Shown here: one piece after another, positions 24,664 through 33,858 of the stretch
Position numbering within the stretch: the stretch's first letter is position 1
Layout: the number at the start of each line of letters is the position of its first letter
Assembly (NCBI GenBank): GCA_029262995.1
Contig: JAJCYH010000029.1
Location: 1-64,000, forward strand
DNA length: 64,000 bases
Reading direction: 5' to 3'
Origin: Saprospiraceae bacterium
GTDB taxonomy: Bacteria; Bacteroidota; Bacteroidia; Chitinophagales; Saprospiraceae
Position numbers and translations under genes: made by a program
Notes under the pieces: model-generated
Databases searched by the model: none
Seen by the model: only the letters and a program-made list of their open reading frames with translations
What the model was told of the DNA's origin: nothing

Positions 24664-25080
24664 ATGTATCCTTTAGAATTAGTCGCACCGATGGCAAAAG
24701 ACCTCACAGACTTTGGGTTTGTTGGCCTTAGCTCATCACAAGAAGTAGATGAGGTTTTGGGAAAGAACCAAGGAACCGTTTTAATGGTTGTTAACTCTGT
24801 ATGTGGCTGCGCAGCCGCTAATGCCAGACCAGCAGCTAAGTTGGCATTAAGTGTTGCCACAAAACCAGATAATGCTGTAACGGTATTTGCTGGTGTCCAT
24901 AAAGAAGCGGTGGATAAAGCAAGAGAATATCTTTTACCATACCCTCCTTCATCACCAGCAATAGCACTTTTTAAAGATGGCCAATTGGTTCACATGATTG
25001 AAAGACACCATATCGAAGGAAGATCAGCGCAAATGATTGCTGACAACCTAATTGATGCAATGAACAACCATTGCAAATAA
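24664..25080 (+). CDS. Bacilliredoxin, BrxA/BrxB family
   Basis: A 138-residue thioredoxin-fold protein of the YphP/YqiW family. The active site is CGC (47-49) in NSVCGCAAANARPA, the exact motif of bacilliredoxins that remove bacillithiol from oxidised proteins. Family marks FAGVHKEAVDKAREYL and YPPSSPAIALFKDG are present and the length is standard. It implies that this bacterium makes bacillithiol, as several Bacteroidota do. It stands alone, divergent from the cytochrome cluster. Confidence 0.92.
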   Translation: MYPLELVAPMAKDLTDFGFVGLSSSQEVDEVLGKNQGTVLMVVNSVCGCAAANARPAAKLALSVATKPDNAVTVFAGVHKEAVDKAREYLLPYPPSSPAIALFKDGQLVHMIERHHIEGRSAQMIADNLIDAMNNHCK

Positions 25081-25083
25081 AAA

Positions 25084-25112
25084 AATGGATTCTGGTGTGA
25101 ACCCAGAACCCA
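25084..25112. terminator. Possible hairpin between convergent genes
   Basis: TTCTGG (25090-25095) and CCAGAA (25103-25108) form a six-base stem with a seven-base loop just after the bacilliredoxin stop. No T-run follows on the + strand; on the minus strand a short run of T lies beyond. Weak support. Confidence 0.3.
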
Positions 25113-25139
25113 AAATCTCAACGCTCTTAGTGTAAATTT

Positions 25140-28100
25140 TTATCTACTGAAGATCACAATCCTGTGGTTTTCAGTTCTTTCATTGATTCTTAGTTGTAAG
25201 GTATATACTCCTTCAGAAAAGTTTAGAATTGGTATATTAAATTGATGTTTCCCTTTTTTGAAAGTATCTTGACTTCCATAGGTTATCATCTGACTGCCAC
25301 TCATATCAAATATTCTGTAATTAAGGCTTTTGATATCTTCCACAGTATCTATTACAAGGTTTAATTCATCACCAACTACCGGATTAGGAAAGACGTAGGA
25401 CCATCTTTCACTATTGGTAGTTGAAAGATATCTTATATCTGTTACAGCATCACTTTGCTGAGCTGATAAACCTGTAACTTTTTCATTGGGATTGTAATCG
25501 CTAAATTCATGTAGACTATTCTCAAAAGACTTACTGGCTTCAACAACAAAAACACCTTCCTCATTGAATTTCCCTGTTGCAAGGTTATCTAGTTGACCCT
25601 CTCCTGATTTGGAGTTTGGTACCGTATTATCAATATGTATTCCAGCGTTCAATCCATTAATTACTTCGCCACCTACAATTTCGAAGACTTCTGTACTCCC
25701 ATCCGCAGTAACCACATCTGAATCCAATAATTCGTCAGACGTTTCATTAGGCTTTGTAAATTCAAATCCACTTAACAATTCAAACCTCAAATAGTGAAAT
25801 CCGGATTCTATATCACACAACATATATTGTCCAAATGCATCTGTAACATCCGAACTAACAATATCTCCTTGTTCATTATATAAATTTACCATTGCACCTG
25901 AAACCAAAGGCTCCGAAGTTTTATTCTTATTATTGGTTTCATTTCCCTCATTAAATCCTGAAGGATCCTTATCCATGATTCCGTCTTCATTCATATCTAT
26001 CCAATACGTCCCTGCAATACAAGCATTACTTCGTATCAAACCTGCATTTATGCCTTCGTAAATTTTATTGCCACTTATCAACAAAAGATTTGTTTTCCCA
26101 TTGGCTTCCATAACATCAGAATCAAACAAGTCATCGCCTCCGATATGAATAGGAGAAAATATATAATATGTTGGTAAATCAAACATCAGGTAATATTCAC
26201 CAGAAAATACATTATAAAATCTGTAAACGCCATCTTTATCCGTTACAGTGGATTGTAATAGTTCATCATTGCTATTGTACAATCTTATTCCAATATCTTT
26301 CATTCCTTTTTCTACCCCACTTCTTGTCCCGTCCATGTTATCATCGACAAATACTGTTCCTCCAATAATAGACTGGTGGAAATTAAGTCCTAAATCGATA
26401 TCCTCACGCGCAACACCATCTACTATTTCAATAAGTTCGCTCATGTATCTACCCTGCTCTAACCTAAGCTCCGAGTCTTCCAGGTCATTGCCAATTGACT
26501 GAAGAGTTGGCATATAATCATCAGAAGCATTTATAATTTCTAGAAAATAAATTCCCGGAAGTACCTCTGAAAAAGAATAGTATCCATTTTGATCAGTAGA
26601 AGTTATGGCAATAACATCTTCTTGCTCATTAAATAATATCATATCAATGCCTGATATACCTATTTCATTATCATCCTGCTTACCATTTGCATTTTCATCC
26701 AACCAAACTAAATCACCAATTGTAGACATTGGAATGTATGCAGCTTCAATTTCAATATCCTCTCCATCAATATTAAAGCATTCTGATTTTCCAGAACCTG
26801 TTGATCCTGACCCTTCTGTCAAATAAATAAAGAATCCATCCTGTTGATCTACTAAGATGTAATAATTCCCTAATGGTAAATCTGAAAAAGAGTAATAACC
26901 ATTTGTATCTGTTGTAGTGATGTCTATGAGATTATCATCACAGTCGAATAGACTAACTTGGATGGATGATAAATTCTCTTCTGAAACTTGTTCTAAATCA
27001 CCGTTGCTGTCTCTCCAAATATTTCCTGAAATAGAATTTCCTGCGGTAGTAGGTTTCGCTATTAACCCTAAGTCTATGTCAAATAACTCATCAAAAAACT
27101 CAAGTCCAATTGTATTGCTTCTAAAAATCCCATTTTTTTCTGTAAAATCTGAATTGAATTCATCATCAGTGCTATTTACTGTCGTTAATTCAAACAAATC
27201 CTCTAGTGTCGGAATGACCATATAATAACGCCCTGTAGGAATTCTATCAAAGCCATAGAAGCCATTTAAATCACTTTGTGTCTCAGCTATCAACTCGTCT
27301 GAATCATTGTAAAGTTGAAATCTTATGGCTTCAAGCCCCATCTCACCACCATCCTGAATCCCGTTGTTGTTTTTATCAAACCACACAAAATCACCAATTT
27401 TAGGAAATCTTACCAAGCCTAAGTGCAATTCTTGGTGATCGTTCAATAAGAAACAATCAGAAACTATTTTTTGACTATTAAATTTAAATTCAGAAGCACT
27501 GCTTAATGTGAAGTCTTCATCATAATCAAGCTCTATATAATATTCCCCTTCGTCAAGAAATTCAAACATTGCAAGACCGGTATGGTCTGTTGAGCTTGTA
27601 GTTAATTCAACTCCATTGCAATCGAACAAACTAATATTCCAATCTGTAAAGACAACTTCATTTCCTTCATAGGAATTACTGTTATCTAAATCTTGATAAA
27701 CGTATAATTTGATTGAATATGAATTGTCTAAATTAAATATATAATCAATTTCTTCAAGGGATTCGTATTCAAGTATACTGTTACAAGAAGAGCATTCAAT
27801 GGCTTTTGGAATATAAATACCCTGCCTATTGTTATCAATACAGGTTGTGTAACTCCCAGGCTTTAAATCATGGAAACTATAATTTCCATCTATGTCTGTC
27901 ACTGATTCAGAAATTATATTGTCTTGGCAATCTTTAAGAACAACGGGTATATCTTCTAATGCATAGTCTTCAGTCTCCTTAATATTATCTTCATCAATAT
28001 CCAACCATACGTTACCAGATATAGATGCCCTTCTATAAAAAGCTGCGTTTCTATATTGGATTTTGCTCATCTCCAATTCAAATAACTCTGTATAGAAATT

Positions 28101-29573
28101 AGCATTGATATTATTTTCCATTCCAAGATCTGAAGCAAAATATTCTGGAGAATTTTGAAAATTTAGCTGATAGTTTCCTGGCAATAAATCACTAAATGTA
28201 TATGTTCCGTTTTGATCGCTAATAGTTGTTTTTAAAACTTTTGCATTTTCATCCAATAAGTTGACAATCACATTCCCAAGTACTAAATCTTCAGATTCAA
28301 AGAAACCATTCGCATTTTTATCCAACCATGTTAATCCAGCTATGCTGCCTCTGTTAGCAAAACCAAAATCAATATTCTTGAAATGCTGTCCGGGAGCAAG
28401 AGTAATTAATTTGCTCATTTTTTCTTCAAGAAATTCAAAAAAGTCTGAGTTCAAATCATCATTTGAATTATTTGAAGTTGTGATGTCCAGATTGTCAATC
28501 TTTATCTTTAAAAAATATGAACCAGGATCCAAATTATCGAAAGTATAGAAGCCTTGATCTGTTATCACCTGTGCAATAAACTGCATGGATTCATTATAGA
28601 GATAAACTCTTTGATTATCTATTCCTGGCTCTCCTGAATCTTGCAGACCGTTGCCATTCAAATCATGCCAAACAAAATCTCCAATACTAGATTTGTCACA
28701 ATTTCTATATGTAAAAGCATTACAACATTGTTCCTCCGATCCAGAATTATAAATCTTGGTCAAACAAATATTATAATCACCATAATCAGAACCATCAGCA
28801 AGAATATTTATCATTGAAGGTAGATGTTCTACTACTTCATAATTCAAGGCAGAAGGTACTTCCCAATTATACTCTACAACTGTCGGTTCTTCAAAAGCAA
28901 ATAGAGATATATAATAGTCATCACTACATAAATCAATTGCTGCTTCATAATATACAGTAACAACCAATTGATCTAATAACACTAGAACATTATCACTACT
29001 TCTGTTTATCAATTCTATAGATAAACCAAATTCTGAAGAATTAATCTCTTCAGAAGTCCAGTTATAACCCCAATTATCCCTTTCACTACCGTAGGACCAG
29101 TAATCGTATAATGAAGGCCCTTGGTTCCATGGCTTTCCTTTCAAGGATTTATTGGCTTTATCAAGACCTACTTTTTTACCTACAGCATTGATGAGCTGTA
29201 TTTTAAGATCTTTAACCTTTCCATCCCCTTCTTTTCGACCAAACAATCTTGCATCTACTCCAGTTATGATGGCATTGGACGGCAAATTAAAATGGAGTGT
29301 ATTGATTACAAGTGATTCTGATTTTTGGCCCGGTTCCAGATAAATTTTAGTACACAAATCATCTGATAATTGGGTTTTGCCCATATCAAACCAAGCTATT
29401 CGATCATAATACTTTTGAGTGTGAGTGAATTCAGAACTTCGGGGTTGAGAACTTAATGAAAAGCTTTCTTCCGTTCTGATATAACATTGGGATTGTGAAA
29501 ATATGTTTCCCGATATGCAAGCAATAACAAGCAGTATTGCAAAGCAATTACAGCTAAGAGACCTTAGAGACAT
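25140..29573 (-). CDS. Giant T9SS type A protein with nine SdrD-B-like repeats
   Basis: A 1477-residue surface protein. After the signal peptide (to about residue 27) comes a jelly-roll-like domain with an exposed hydrophobic core, then nine SdrD B/Cna-B-type repeats of 100-120 residues. Each opens like SIGDFVWHDLNGNGLQDSGE and closes with YxFxxLxPGxYxL. The acidic D-x-N-x-D-G-x-x-D loops are probable calcium sites. The end (YVFPNPVVGDELNLVI...GVYTLQLRINE..RIVIFSR) is a type A T9SS sorting domain. It is likely a rod-shaped adhesin stiffened by calcium. It is transcribed alone. Confidence 0.92.
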   Translation of the reverse strand: MSLRSLSCNCFAILLVIACISGNIFSQSQCYIRTEESFSLSSQPRSSEFTHTQKYYDRIAWFDMGKTQLSDDLCTKIYLEPGQKSESLVINTLHFNLPSNAIITGVDARLFGRKEGDGKVKDLKIQLINAVGKKVGLDKANKSLKGKPWNQGPSLYDYWSYGSERDNWGYNWTSEEINSSEFGLSIELINRSSDNVLVLLDQLVVTVYYEAAIDLCSDDYYISLFAFEEPTVVEYNWEVPSALNYEVVEHLPSMINILADGSDYGDYNICLTKIYNSGSEEQCCNAFTYRNCDKSSIGDFVWHDLNGNGLQDSGEPGIDNQRVYLYNESMQFIAQVITDQGFYTFDNLDPGSYFLKIKIDNLDITTSNNSNDDLNSDFFEFLEEKMSKLITLAPGQHFKNIDFGFANRGSIAGLTWLDKNANGFFESEDLVLGNVIVNLLDENAKVLKTTISDQNGTYTFSDLLPGNYQLNFQNSPEYFASDLGMENNINANFYTELFELEMSKIQYRNAAFYRRASISGNVWLDIDEDNIKETEDYALEDIPVVLKDCQDNIISESVTDIDGNYSFHDLKPGSYTTCIDNNRQGIYIPKAIECSSCNSILEYESLEEIDYIFNLDNSYSIKLYVYQDLDNSNSYEGNEVVFTDWNISLFDCNGVELTTSSTDHTGLAMFEFLDEGEYYIELDYDEDFTLSSASEFKFNSQKIVSDCFLLNDHQELHLGLVRFPKIGDFVWFDKNNNGIQDGGEMGLEAIRFQLYNDSDELIAETQSDLNGFYGFDRIPTGRYYMVIPTLEDLFELTTVNSTDDEFNSDFTEKNGIFRSNTIGLEFFDELFDIDLGLIAKPTTAGNSISGNIWRDSNGDLEQVSEENLSSIQVSLFDCDDNLIDITTTDTNGYYSFSDLPLGNYYILVDQQDGFFIYLTEGSGSTGSGKSECFNIDGEDIEIEAAYIPMSTIGDLVWLDENANGKQDDNEIGISGIDMILFNEQEDVIAITSTDQNGYYSFSEVLPGIYFLEIINASDDYMPTLQSIGNDLEDSELRLEQGRYMSELIEIVDGVAREDIDLGLNFHQSIIGGTVFVDDNMDGTRSGVEKGMKDIGIRLYNSNDELLQSTVTDKDGVYRFYNVFSGEYYLMFDLPTYYIFSPIHIGGDDLFDSDVMEANGKTNLLLISGNKIYEGINAGLIRSNACIAGTYWIDMNEDGIMDKDPSGFNEGNETNNKNKTSEPLVSGAMVNLYNEQGDIVSSDVTDAFGQYMLCDIESGFHYLRFELLSGFEFTKPNETSDELLDSDVVTADGSTEVFEIVGGEVINGLNAGIHIDNTVPNSKSGEGQLDNLATGKFNEEGVFVVEASKSFENSLHEFSDYNPNEKVTGLSAQQSDAVTDIRYLSTTNSERWSYVFPNPVVGDELNLVIDTVEDIKSLNYRIFDMSGSQMITYGSQDTFKKGKHQFNIPILNFSEGVYTLQLRINERTENHRIVIFSR

Positions 29574-30039
29574 TCGTGTAGTTTTAGACTTAAATTGTAT
29601 CCTAAATCAGTAATTAATTAATTACTATACACGAATATACATATAATAATTATTTATATATCAAATATTTTATAATATGTTTAAAAAAAATATGTTTTTA
29701 CCCTATTTCATTACTGATGTAAGGGCATAAAAAAAGGGGCGATAAGAAAACCACCCCTAGATAATGAGAATGAAACCTGGATATTTTAGGCCAGAGCCTA
29801 TATCAAATATATATAATATTCTGATACCTTTTGCAAAAAAATAAGGTTAAATTATTGATTATCAATGTCTTAAAACAGTAAATTCAACAATAAGCAATTT
29901 TTCATAATCTAACATCTTGATCATACAATGCTTATATATTAGAATTACTTTACATTTTAATTTGTGTCAAGCAAAATGAAATGCAATAAATGTTAAATCT
30001 TTATTTAAAGATTAGGACTAAACAACTATTCTTCTTTCC
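29574..30039. other. AT-rich intergenic region
   Basis: No gene is seen in 466 bases. It holds the upstream region of the giant repeat protein (left) and the downstream tail of the EF-G-like gene (right), with a terminator-like hairpin at 29729-29758. Confidence 0.6.
29729..29758 (-). terminator. Terminator-like hairpin
   Basis: On the minus strand AGGGG, a 14-base loop, CCCCT and then seven T. It lies about 280 bases past the EF-G-like gene, so it may end a long 3' tail or an unseen short transcript, and it shields the next gene from readthrough. Confidence 0.6.
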
Positions 30040-32166
30040 TTATGCTTCAACGGCTTCCATATTAGCTTCAGCTATAATTTTATCTTGAATTGTCTGCATC
30101 ACAGGCAAATACTCTGAAAATTCACGTGTAAACTTTGCTCTGCCTTGAGACAATGACCTTAAGGTCGAACAATATTTATACATTTCTGCCAAAGGTACTT
30201 TAGCAATTATCTTCTGATAATGACCATCTGAATCCATGCCTTGAATAATTGCTCTACGTGTTTGTAGGTCTCCCATAATATCACCCATATATTCATCAGG
30301 GCATAAGACCGTGAGCGTATATATTGGCTCCATTAATTGAGGTCTTGCATTTTTAAATGCTGTTTTAAACACATGAGTCGCAGCAATCATAAATGCCATA
30401 TCATTAGAGTCAACTGCATGCATTTTACCATCATATATACAAACTCTTATGTTTTGACAGTTAGATCCTGTTAATGGGCCTTCTTCCATCTTACTCATTA
30501 TGCCTTTCTTAATGGCATTACTATATTTGGAATCTATGGTTCCCCCAACAATACACCAGTAAAAAGCTAATTTCCCTCCCCAAGGTAGTTCCTCTATTTC
30601 TTTTTTTCTAACGTTAAAACTAGCTGGGTCTGGCATTCCTTCAAAATAAGGCTCAATCCTCATATAGACTTCAGCGAACTGCCCAGATCCACCGGATTGC
30701 TTTTTGTGGCGGTAGCTATCATCTGCCATCCTTGTAATTGTTTCTCTGTATGGAATTTTAGGTTTTTCAAATTCCATTGAAATTCCATTTACCTTTTCTA
30801 TTCTATATTTAATAATATCCAAATGCAATTGTCCCTGACCATGTAATAGGGTTTGTTTCAACGCTTGCGATTGCTCAATATGCAATGTTGGATCCTCTTC
30901 TTCTATCTGATGCAATGCTTTAATAAGCTTTTCCATATCATTTTTCCCTGGAGGTTTAACTGCAACTCTTATTTTGGCCAATGGAAATTGTATTTTTTCG
31001 ATCATGCCTTTAAATGATTTTCCTGCCAGTGTATTATTGGTATGAGAGTCTTTCAATTTAACAGTTGCTCCAATGTCACCAGCTATAAGAAAATCAACAT
31101 TGGTCCTGTTTTTGCCTTCTGCAATGAACAACTGATTCATTCTTTCCGCTGTTCGATTTTCATTATTTGTCAAATCATCTCCTGTACTAACCTTTCCAGA
31201 GTATACTTTAAAATAAGAAACGAGTCCTACTTGAGGTTCTGACATGGTTTTGAATATGAATAAAGCTTCAGGACCATTTGCATCGCATTTCAATGTTTTC
31301 CCTCCTTCAAGTTTAGCTTCTGGTCTATCTACTGGTGATGGCGCAATATCATTTATGAAACCCATGATTCTTCCGCTGCCCATGTTTTTGGTTGATGAGC
31401 AACAAAATATTGGATATATTTCATGATTAGCTAATGCGATCGTCAAACCTTTAGCTAATTCTCTTTCATTAAGAGTTCCTTCGTCAAAAAATTTCTCCAT
31501 CAATCCTTCATCGTTTTCAGCTGCAGCTTCAACCAATAAATTATGCAATTCCTGAGCTTTTTGCATTTCGGATTCCGGGATATTTTCCTTGGTTGGTTTT
31601 CCTCCGTCTTCTGGAAAAACGTACATAATCATCCTTAGAGCGTCAATGATTTTATTAAAGCCACTTCCCTGGTTTAATGGGTATTGTACCAATAGAGCGT
31701 TAGATCCAAACCTCGACTTAATTTGTTCTACAGATCTCTCATAATCAGATTTATCATGATCGATTTGATTGATGACAAAAACTGTAGGCGTATCATATTT
31801 TTGAATATACTCCCAAACAAGTTCTGTACTAACCTCTACGCCCTGAGAAGAATTAATCAATACTACTGCAGTGTCAGAAACCTTAAGAGATGATACTACT
31901 TCACCCACAAAATCATCCAAACCTGGAGTATCAATTATATTTATTTTGGAGTCTTTCCAAAAAACATGCATAAGCGTACTGAAGATAGAATTTCCTCTTT
32001 CTTTTTCAATATTGGTAAAATCAGATACAGTGTTGCCTGCTTCAATAGAGCCTCTTCTGGGAATAGAACCAGCTTCAAAAAGCATGGTTTCCGCAAAGGT
32101 TGTTTTCCCACAACCTGAGTGCCCCAGTAGGCTAATATTTCGGATATTAGAAGATTTGATACTCAT
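30040..32166 (-). CDS. EF-G-like translational GTPase paralogue
   Basis: A 708-residue member of the EF-G family, with the usual five-domain length. The P-loop is GHSGCGKTT (15-23), switch I is changed (FTNIEKERGNSIFS), the G3 motif is DTPGLDD in place of DTPGHVDF, so the catalytic His is Leu83, and G4 is NQID (134-137) rather than NKxD. Domain IV (KKQSGGSGQFAEVYMRIEP) and domain V are present. Such altered second copies (FusA2/EF-G2 type) are known in many bacteria and have weak or ribosome-limited GTPase activity. It is probably not the main elongation factor, and no str-operon genes surround it. Confidence 0.88.
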   Translation of the reverse strand: MSIKSSNIRNISLLGHSGCGKTTFAETMLFEAGSIPRRGSIEAGNTVSDFTNIEKERGNSIFSTLMHVFWKDSKINIIDTPGLDDFVGEVVSSLKVSDTAVVLINSSQGVEVSTELVWEYIQKYDTPTVFVINQIDHDKSDYERSVEQIKSRFGSNALLVQYPLNQGSGFNKIIDALRMIMYVFPEDGGKPTKENIPESEMQKAQELHNLLVEAAAENDEGLMEKFFDEGTLNERELAKGLTIALANHEIYPIFCCSSTKNMGSGRIMGFINDIAPSPVDRPEAKLEGGKTLKCDANGPEALFIFKTMSEPQVGLVSYFKVYSGKVSTGDDLTNNENRTAERMNQLFIAEGKNRTNVDFLIAGDIGATVKLKDSHTNNTLAGKSFKGMIEKIQFPLAKIRVAVKPPGKNDMEKLIKALHQIEEEDPTLHIEQSQALKQTLLHGQGQLHLDIIKYRIEKVNGISMEFEKPKIPYRETITRMADDSYRHKKQSGGSGQFAEVYMRIEPYFEGMPDPASFNVRKKEIEELPWGGKLAFYWCIVGGTIDSKYSNAIKKGIMSKMEEGPLTGSNCQNIRVCIYDGKMHAVDSNDMAFMIAATHVFKTAFKNARPQLMEPIYTLTVLCPDEYMGDIMGDLQTRRAIIQGMDSDGHYQKIIAKVPLAEMYKYCSTLRSLSQGRAKFTREFSEYLPVMQTIQDKIIAEANMEAVEA

Positions 32167-32474
32167 AGCAATTTTATTATTTTTTGATGTAAAACCTGAA
32201 ACAATCTATATGCAAATTCAAAATAATCAAAAATATTTATGCATCATACTAATTAATATCAAAACTTTATTGGCTAAATTGACTGGTTTTAGATATTATA
32301 TTTTATCATAATATTTATCAAATTGACACTCTGACTTCTAGAATGTTATGGCAATCATATACGAAAAATGATTAATCTTCCATATGTAATAATTAATATA
32401 TTTAATTCCGTTTAATATTGTATATTTAGAATGTTAGTCCGCCAATTGCTTAAATCCCATAATAATTATAAGGT
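32167..32474. other. Divergent intergenic region, no feature recognised
   Basis: 308 bases between two divergent genes, very AT-rich. It must hold both promoters. I see no convincing paired -33/TAnnTTTG elements and no gene. Confidence 0.5.
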
Positions 32475-32840
32475 ATGAAGACACATCCAAGAGAAATACT
32501 GATATATTATAATTCCAAATCAAGTAGTGATCGGAAAATTCTTGCTTATGCGCAAAGTACTGGGCTCAAAATTCGCAGTTATTGTCATACTCAAGCTCCT
32601 TCTACTTCAACTGGTTGGCAAACGCTGATTAAAACACTAAATGTCCACCCTAAAGACCTCATGAATAAAGCTCATCCTTATTATCAGGCTGAAATCCGTG
32701 GTAAAGAATTTGATGATGAAGGTTGGTTAAGCGTAATTATGAATAATCCACAATTAATTAAATTCCCAATTGCCATGCAAGGCAAGAAAGCTGTAGTGTG
32801 TGTAACACCAAGTGACATTTACAAATTGCAAGTTAAGTGA
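32475..32840 (+). CDS. ArsC/Spx-like protein without the catalytic cysteine
   Basis: A 121-residue thioredoxin-like protein of the arsenate reductase (ArsC/Spx) family. The fold is seen from EILIYYNSKSSSDRKILAYA through LNVHPKDLMNKAHPYYQ, and the ending MNNPQLIKFPIAMQGKKAVV is typical of the family (N-P-x-L-I-x-R-P-I). Where active members have C-x5-R or CxxC after the first strand (YHNPRCSKS), this one has SKSSSDR, with Ser instead of Cys. It therefore should not reduce arsenate by the usual route. Its 3' end overlaps the converging Fur-family gene by 22 bases. Confidence 0.8.
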   Translation: MKTHPREILIYYNSKSSSDRKILAYAQSTGLKIRSYCHTQAPSTSTGWQTLIKTLNVHPKDLMNKAHPYYQAEIRGKEFDDEGWLSVIMNNPQLIKFPIAMQGKKAVVCVTPSDIYKLQVK

Positions 32841-33256
32841 ACGTTACATCGATCACATATGCCAGATATGGCTAATTGTATGTCTAAAAGCTTGTAGTTA
32901 TCCGGCAGTTGAAAAGAAGGTATATGTACATCATCAAGACAATAAGTAGATCCACATTTTTGACAAAGAAAATGTGGGTGATCATCATTATGTTGAGAGG
33001 GATTGCAATCTTCGTGGCACAAAGCATATTTTAATTCCTCTCCTCCATCTATTGCTTTATGCAAAACACCAGCGCTAACAAAGCTCTTCATTGTTCTATA
33101 CAATGTAATCCTATCGAAAGCTTCAAGACTGCTTTCTATATTGGATTGACTTAAGGCAATTTTAGGATTTTCGAGAAACATTAACAATACCTGTTCCCTA
33201 AAGGATGTATGCCTCAAGTGATGTCTTTGCAATATATTTTTTACTTTTTGCAACAT
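32819..33256 (-). CDS. Fur-family metal regulator, probably Zur-like
   Basis: A 145-residue Fur-family repressor. The winged helix has the recognition helix FDRITLYRTMKSFVSAGVL (about 47-65), followed by the His-rich metal segment HFLCQKCG (Cys98, Cys101) and a second pair CDRCNVHLTC at the end that completes the structural zinc site. The short form and Cys pairs suit Zur or PerR rather than Fur. It is divergent from a MerC-like gene across a 48-base gap with an inverted repeat, which it probably binds. Its tail overlaps the converging ArsC-like gene. Confidence 0.88.
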   Translation of the reverse strand: MLQKVKNILQRHHLRHTSFREQVLLMFLENPKIALSQSNIESSLEAFDRITLYRTMKSFVSAGVLHKAIDGGEELKYALCHEDCNPSQHNDDHPHFLCQKCGSTYCLDDVHIPSFQLPDNYKLLDIQLAISGICDRCNVHLTCNL

Positions 33257-33278
33257 TGTTTCATAAAGATAAATAAAT

Positions 33279-33299
33279 TATATTTGCAACACAATTGCA
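33279..33299 (+). promoter_or_regulatory. Candidate Zur-type operator over the merC-like promoter
   Basis: TATATTTG (33279-33286) fits the -7 element TAnnTTTG of the MerC-like gene. The inverted repeat TGCAA-CACAA-TTGCA (33285-33299) overlaps it directly. A bound repressor would block the promoter. The adjoining Fur-family gene is the obvious candidate regulator. The metal is not deducible. Confidence 0.55.
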
Positions 33300-33304
33300 T
33301 TTAA

Positions 33305-33682
33305 TTGAAATCAATATTTGCCAATCTGGATTTTTGGGGATTTACCACTTCCTTGCTGTGTGCAATACATTGTGCACTGCTGCCAGTATTGTTATCACTA
33401 GGTCTTATCAACAGCTCCTTTTTATGGATAAATCATCCCCTATTCGAGCTCATCATTGCTATATTTACTTCCTATTTTGTCTATCAATCCTTACTAAAAG
33501 GCTATTCTCTTGGAAGAGTTCATAAATCGACTTTTATTCTAGCCCTTGTAGGTTTAACGTTTATCTTAATTCACCATTTCTTAGGACGATACGCCACAAT
33601 AACAGTAGTATTGGGGGGATCAATAATTGCATTAGCACATTTTCAAAACTTAATTATACATAAATATAAACCTGAAGTATAA
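33305..33682 (+). CDS. MerC-domain membrane protein
   Basis: A 125-residue inner membrane protein of the MerC family with four hydrophobic helices and the motif CAIHCALLP (Cys19, Cys23) in the first. The start is TTG at 33305; no ATG is available upstream in frame. Original MerC proteins import mercury, but in Bacteroidota many MerC-domain proteins sit beside Zur/Fur regulators without other mer genes, which points to zinc or another metal. That fits the overlapping operator here. No merA or merR is nearby. Confidence 0.85.
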   Translation: MKSIFANLDFWGFTTSLLCAIHCALLPVLLSLGLINSSFLWINHPLFELIIAIFTSYFVYQSLLKGYSLGRVHKSTFILALVGLTFILIHHFLGRYATITVVLGGSIIALAHFQNLIIHKYKPEV

Positions 33683-33743
33683 CTAACTGTTTTTTATTGG
33701 AATTATTGGAACTTTTATGCGTTCAAAAGACTTTAAATAAGAG

Positions 33744-33769
33744 GCGTAAGGAATATTACGCTATATTTG
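33744..33769 (+). promoter_or_regulatory. Promoter -7 element with adjacent hairpin before the RRM gene
   Basis: TATATTTG (33762-33769) fits TAnnTTTG. Directly upstream is the perfect inverted repeat GCGTAA/TTACGC (33744-33749 and 33756-33761), which would cover the -33 region. Transcription from here gives a leader of roughly 80 bases before the RRM start. Confidence 0.45.
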
Positions 33770-33858
33770 ATTTTTTATTTAACGCATAAATTTTTGGTGC
33801 ATTCATTACTTGTTAAGGTCAATTTGCTTCAGAAATTTTACACTAAACTTTTTTTATT

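Noticed and set aside
25609-28548. Several 60-102 codon + strand frames
   Set aside because: Antisense shadows of the SdrD-B repeats; their similarity to each other comes from the repeat coding on the minus strand.
33305-33682. Mercury-resistance operon
   Set aside because: Only a MerC-domain protein is present, without merA, merP, merT or merR, and the neighbour is a Fur-family regulator.
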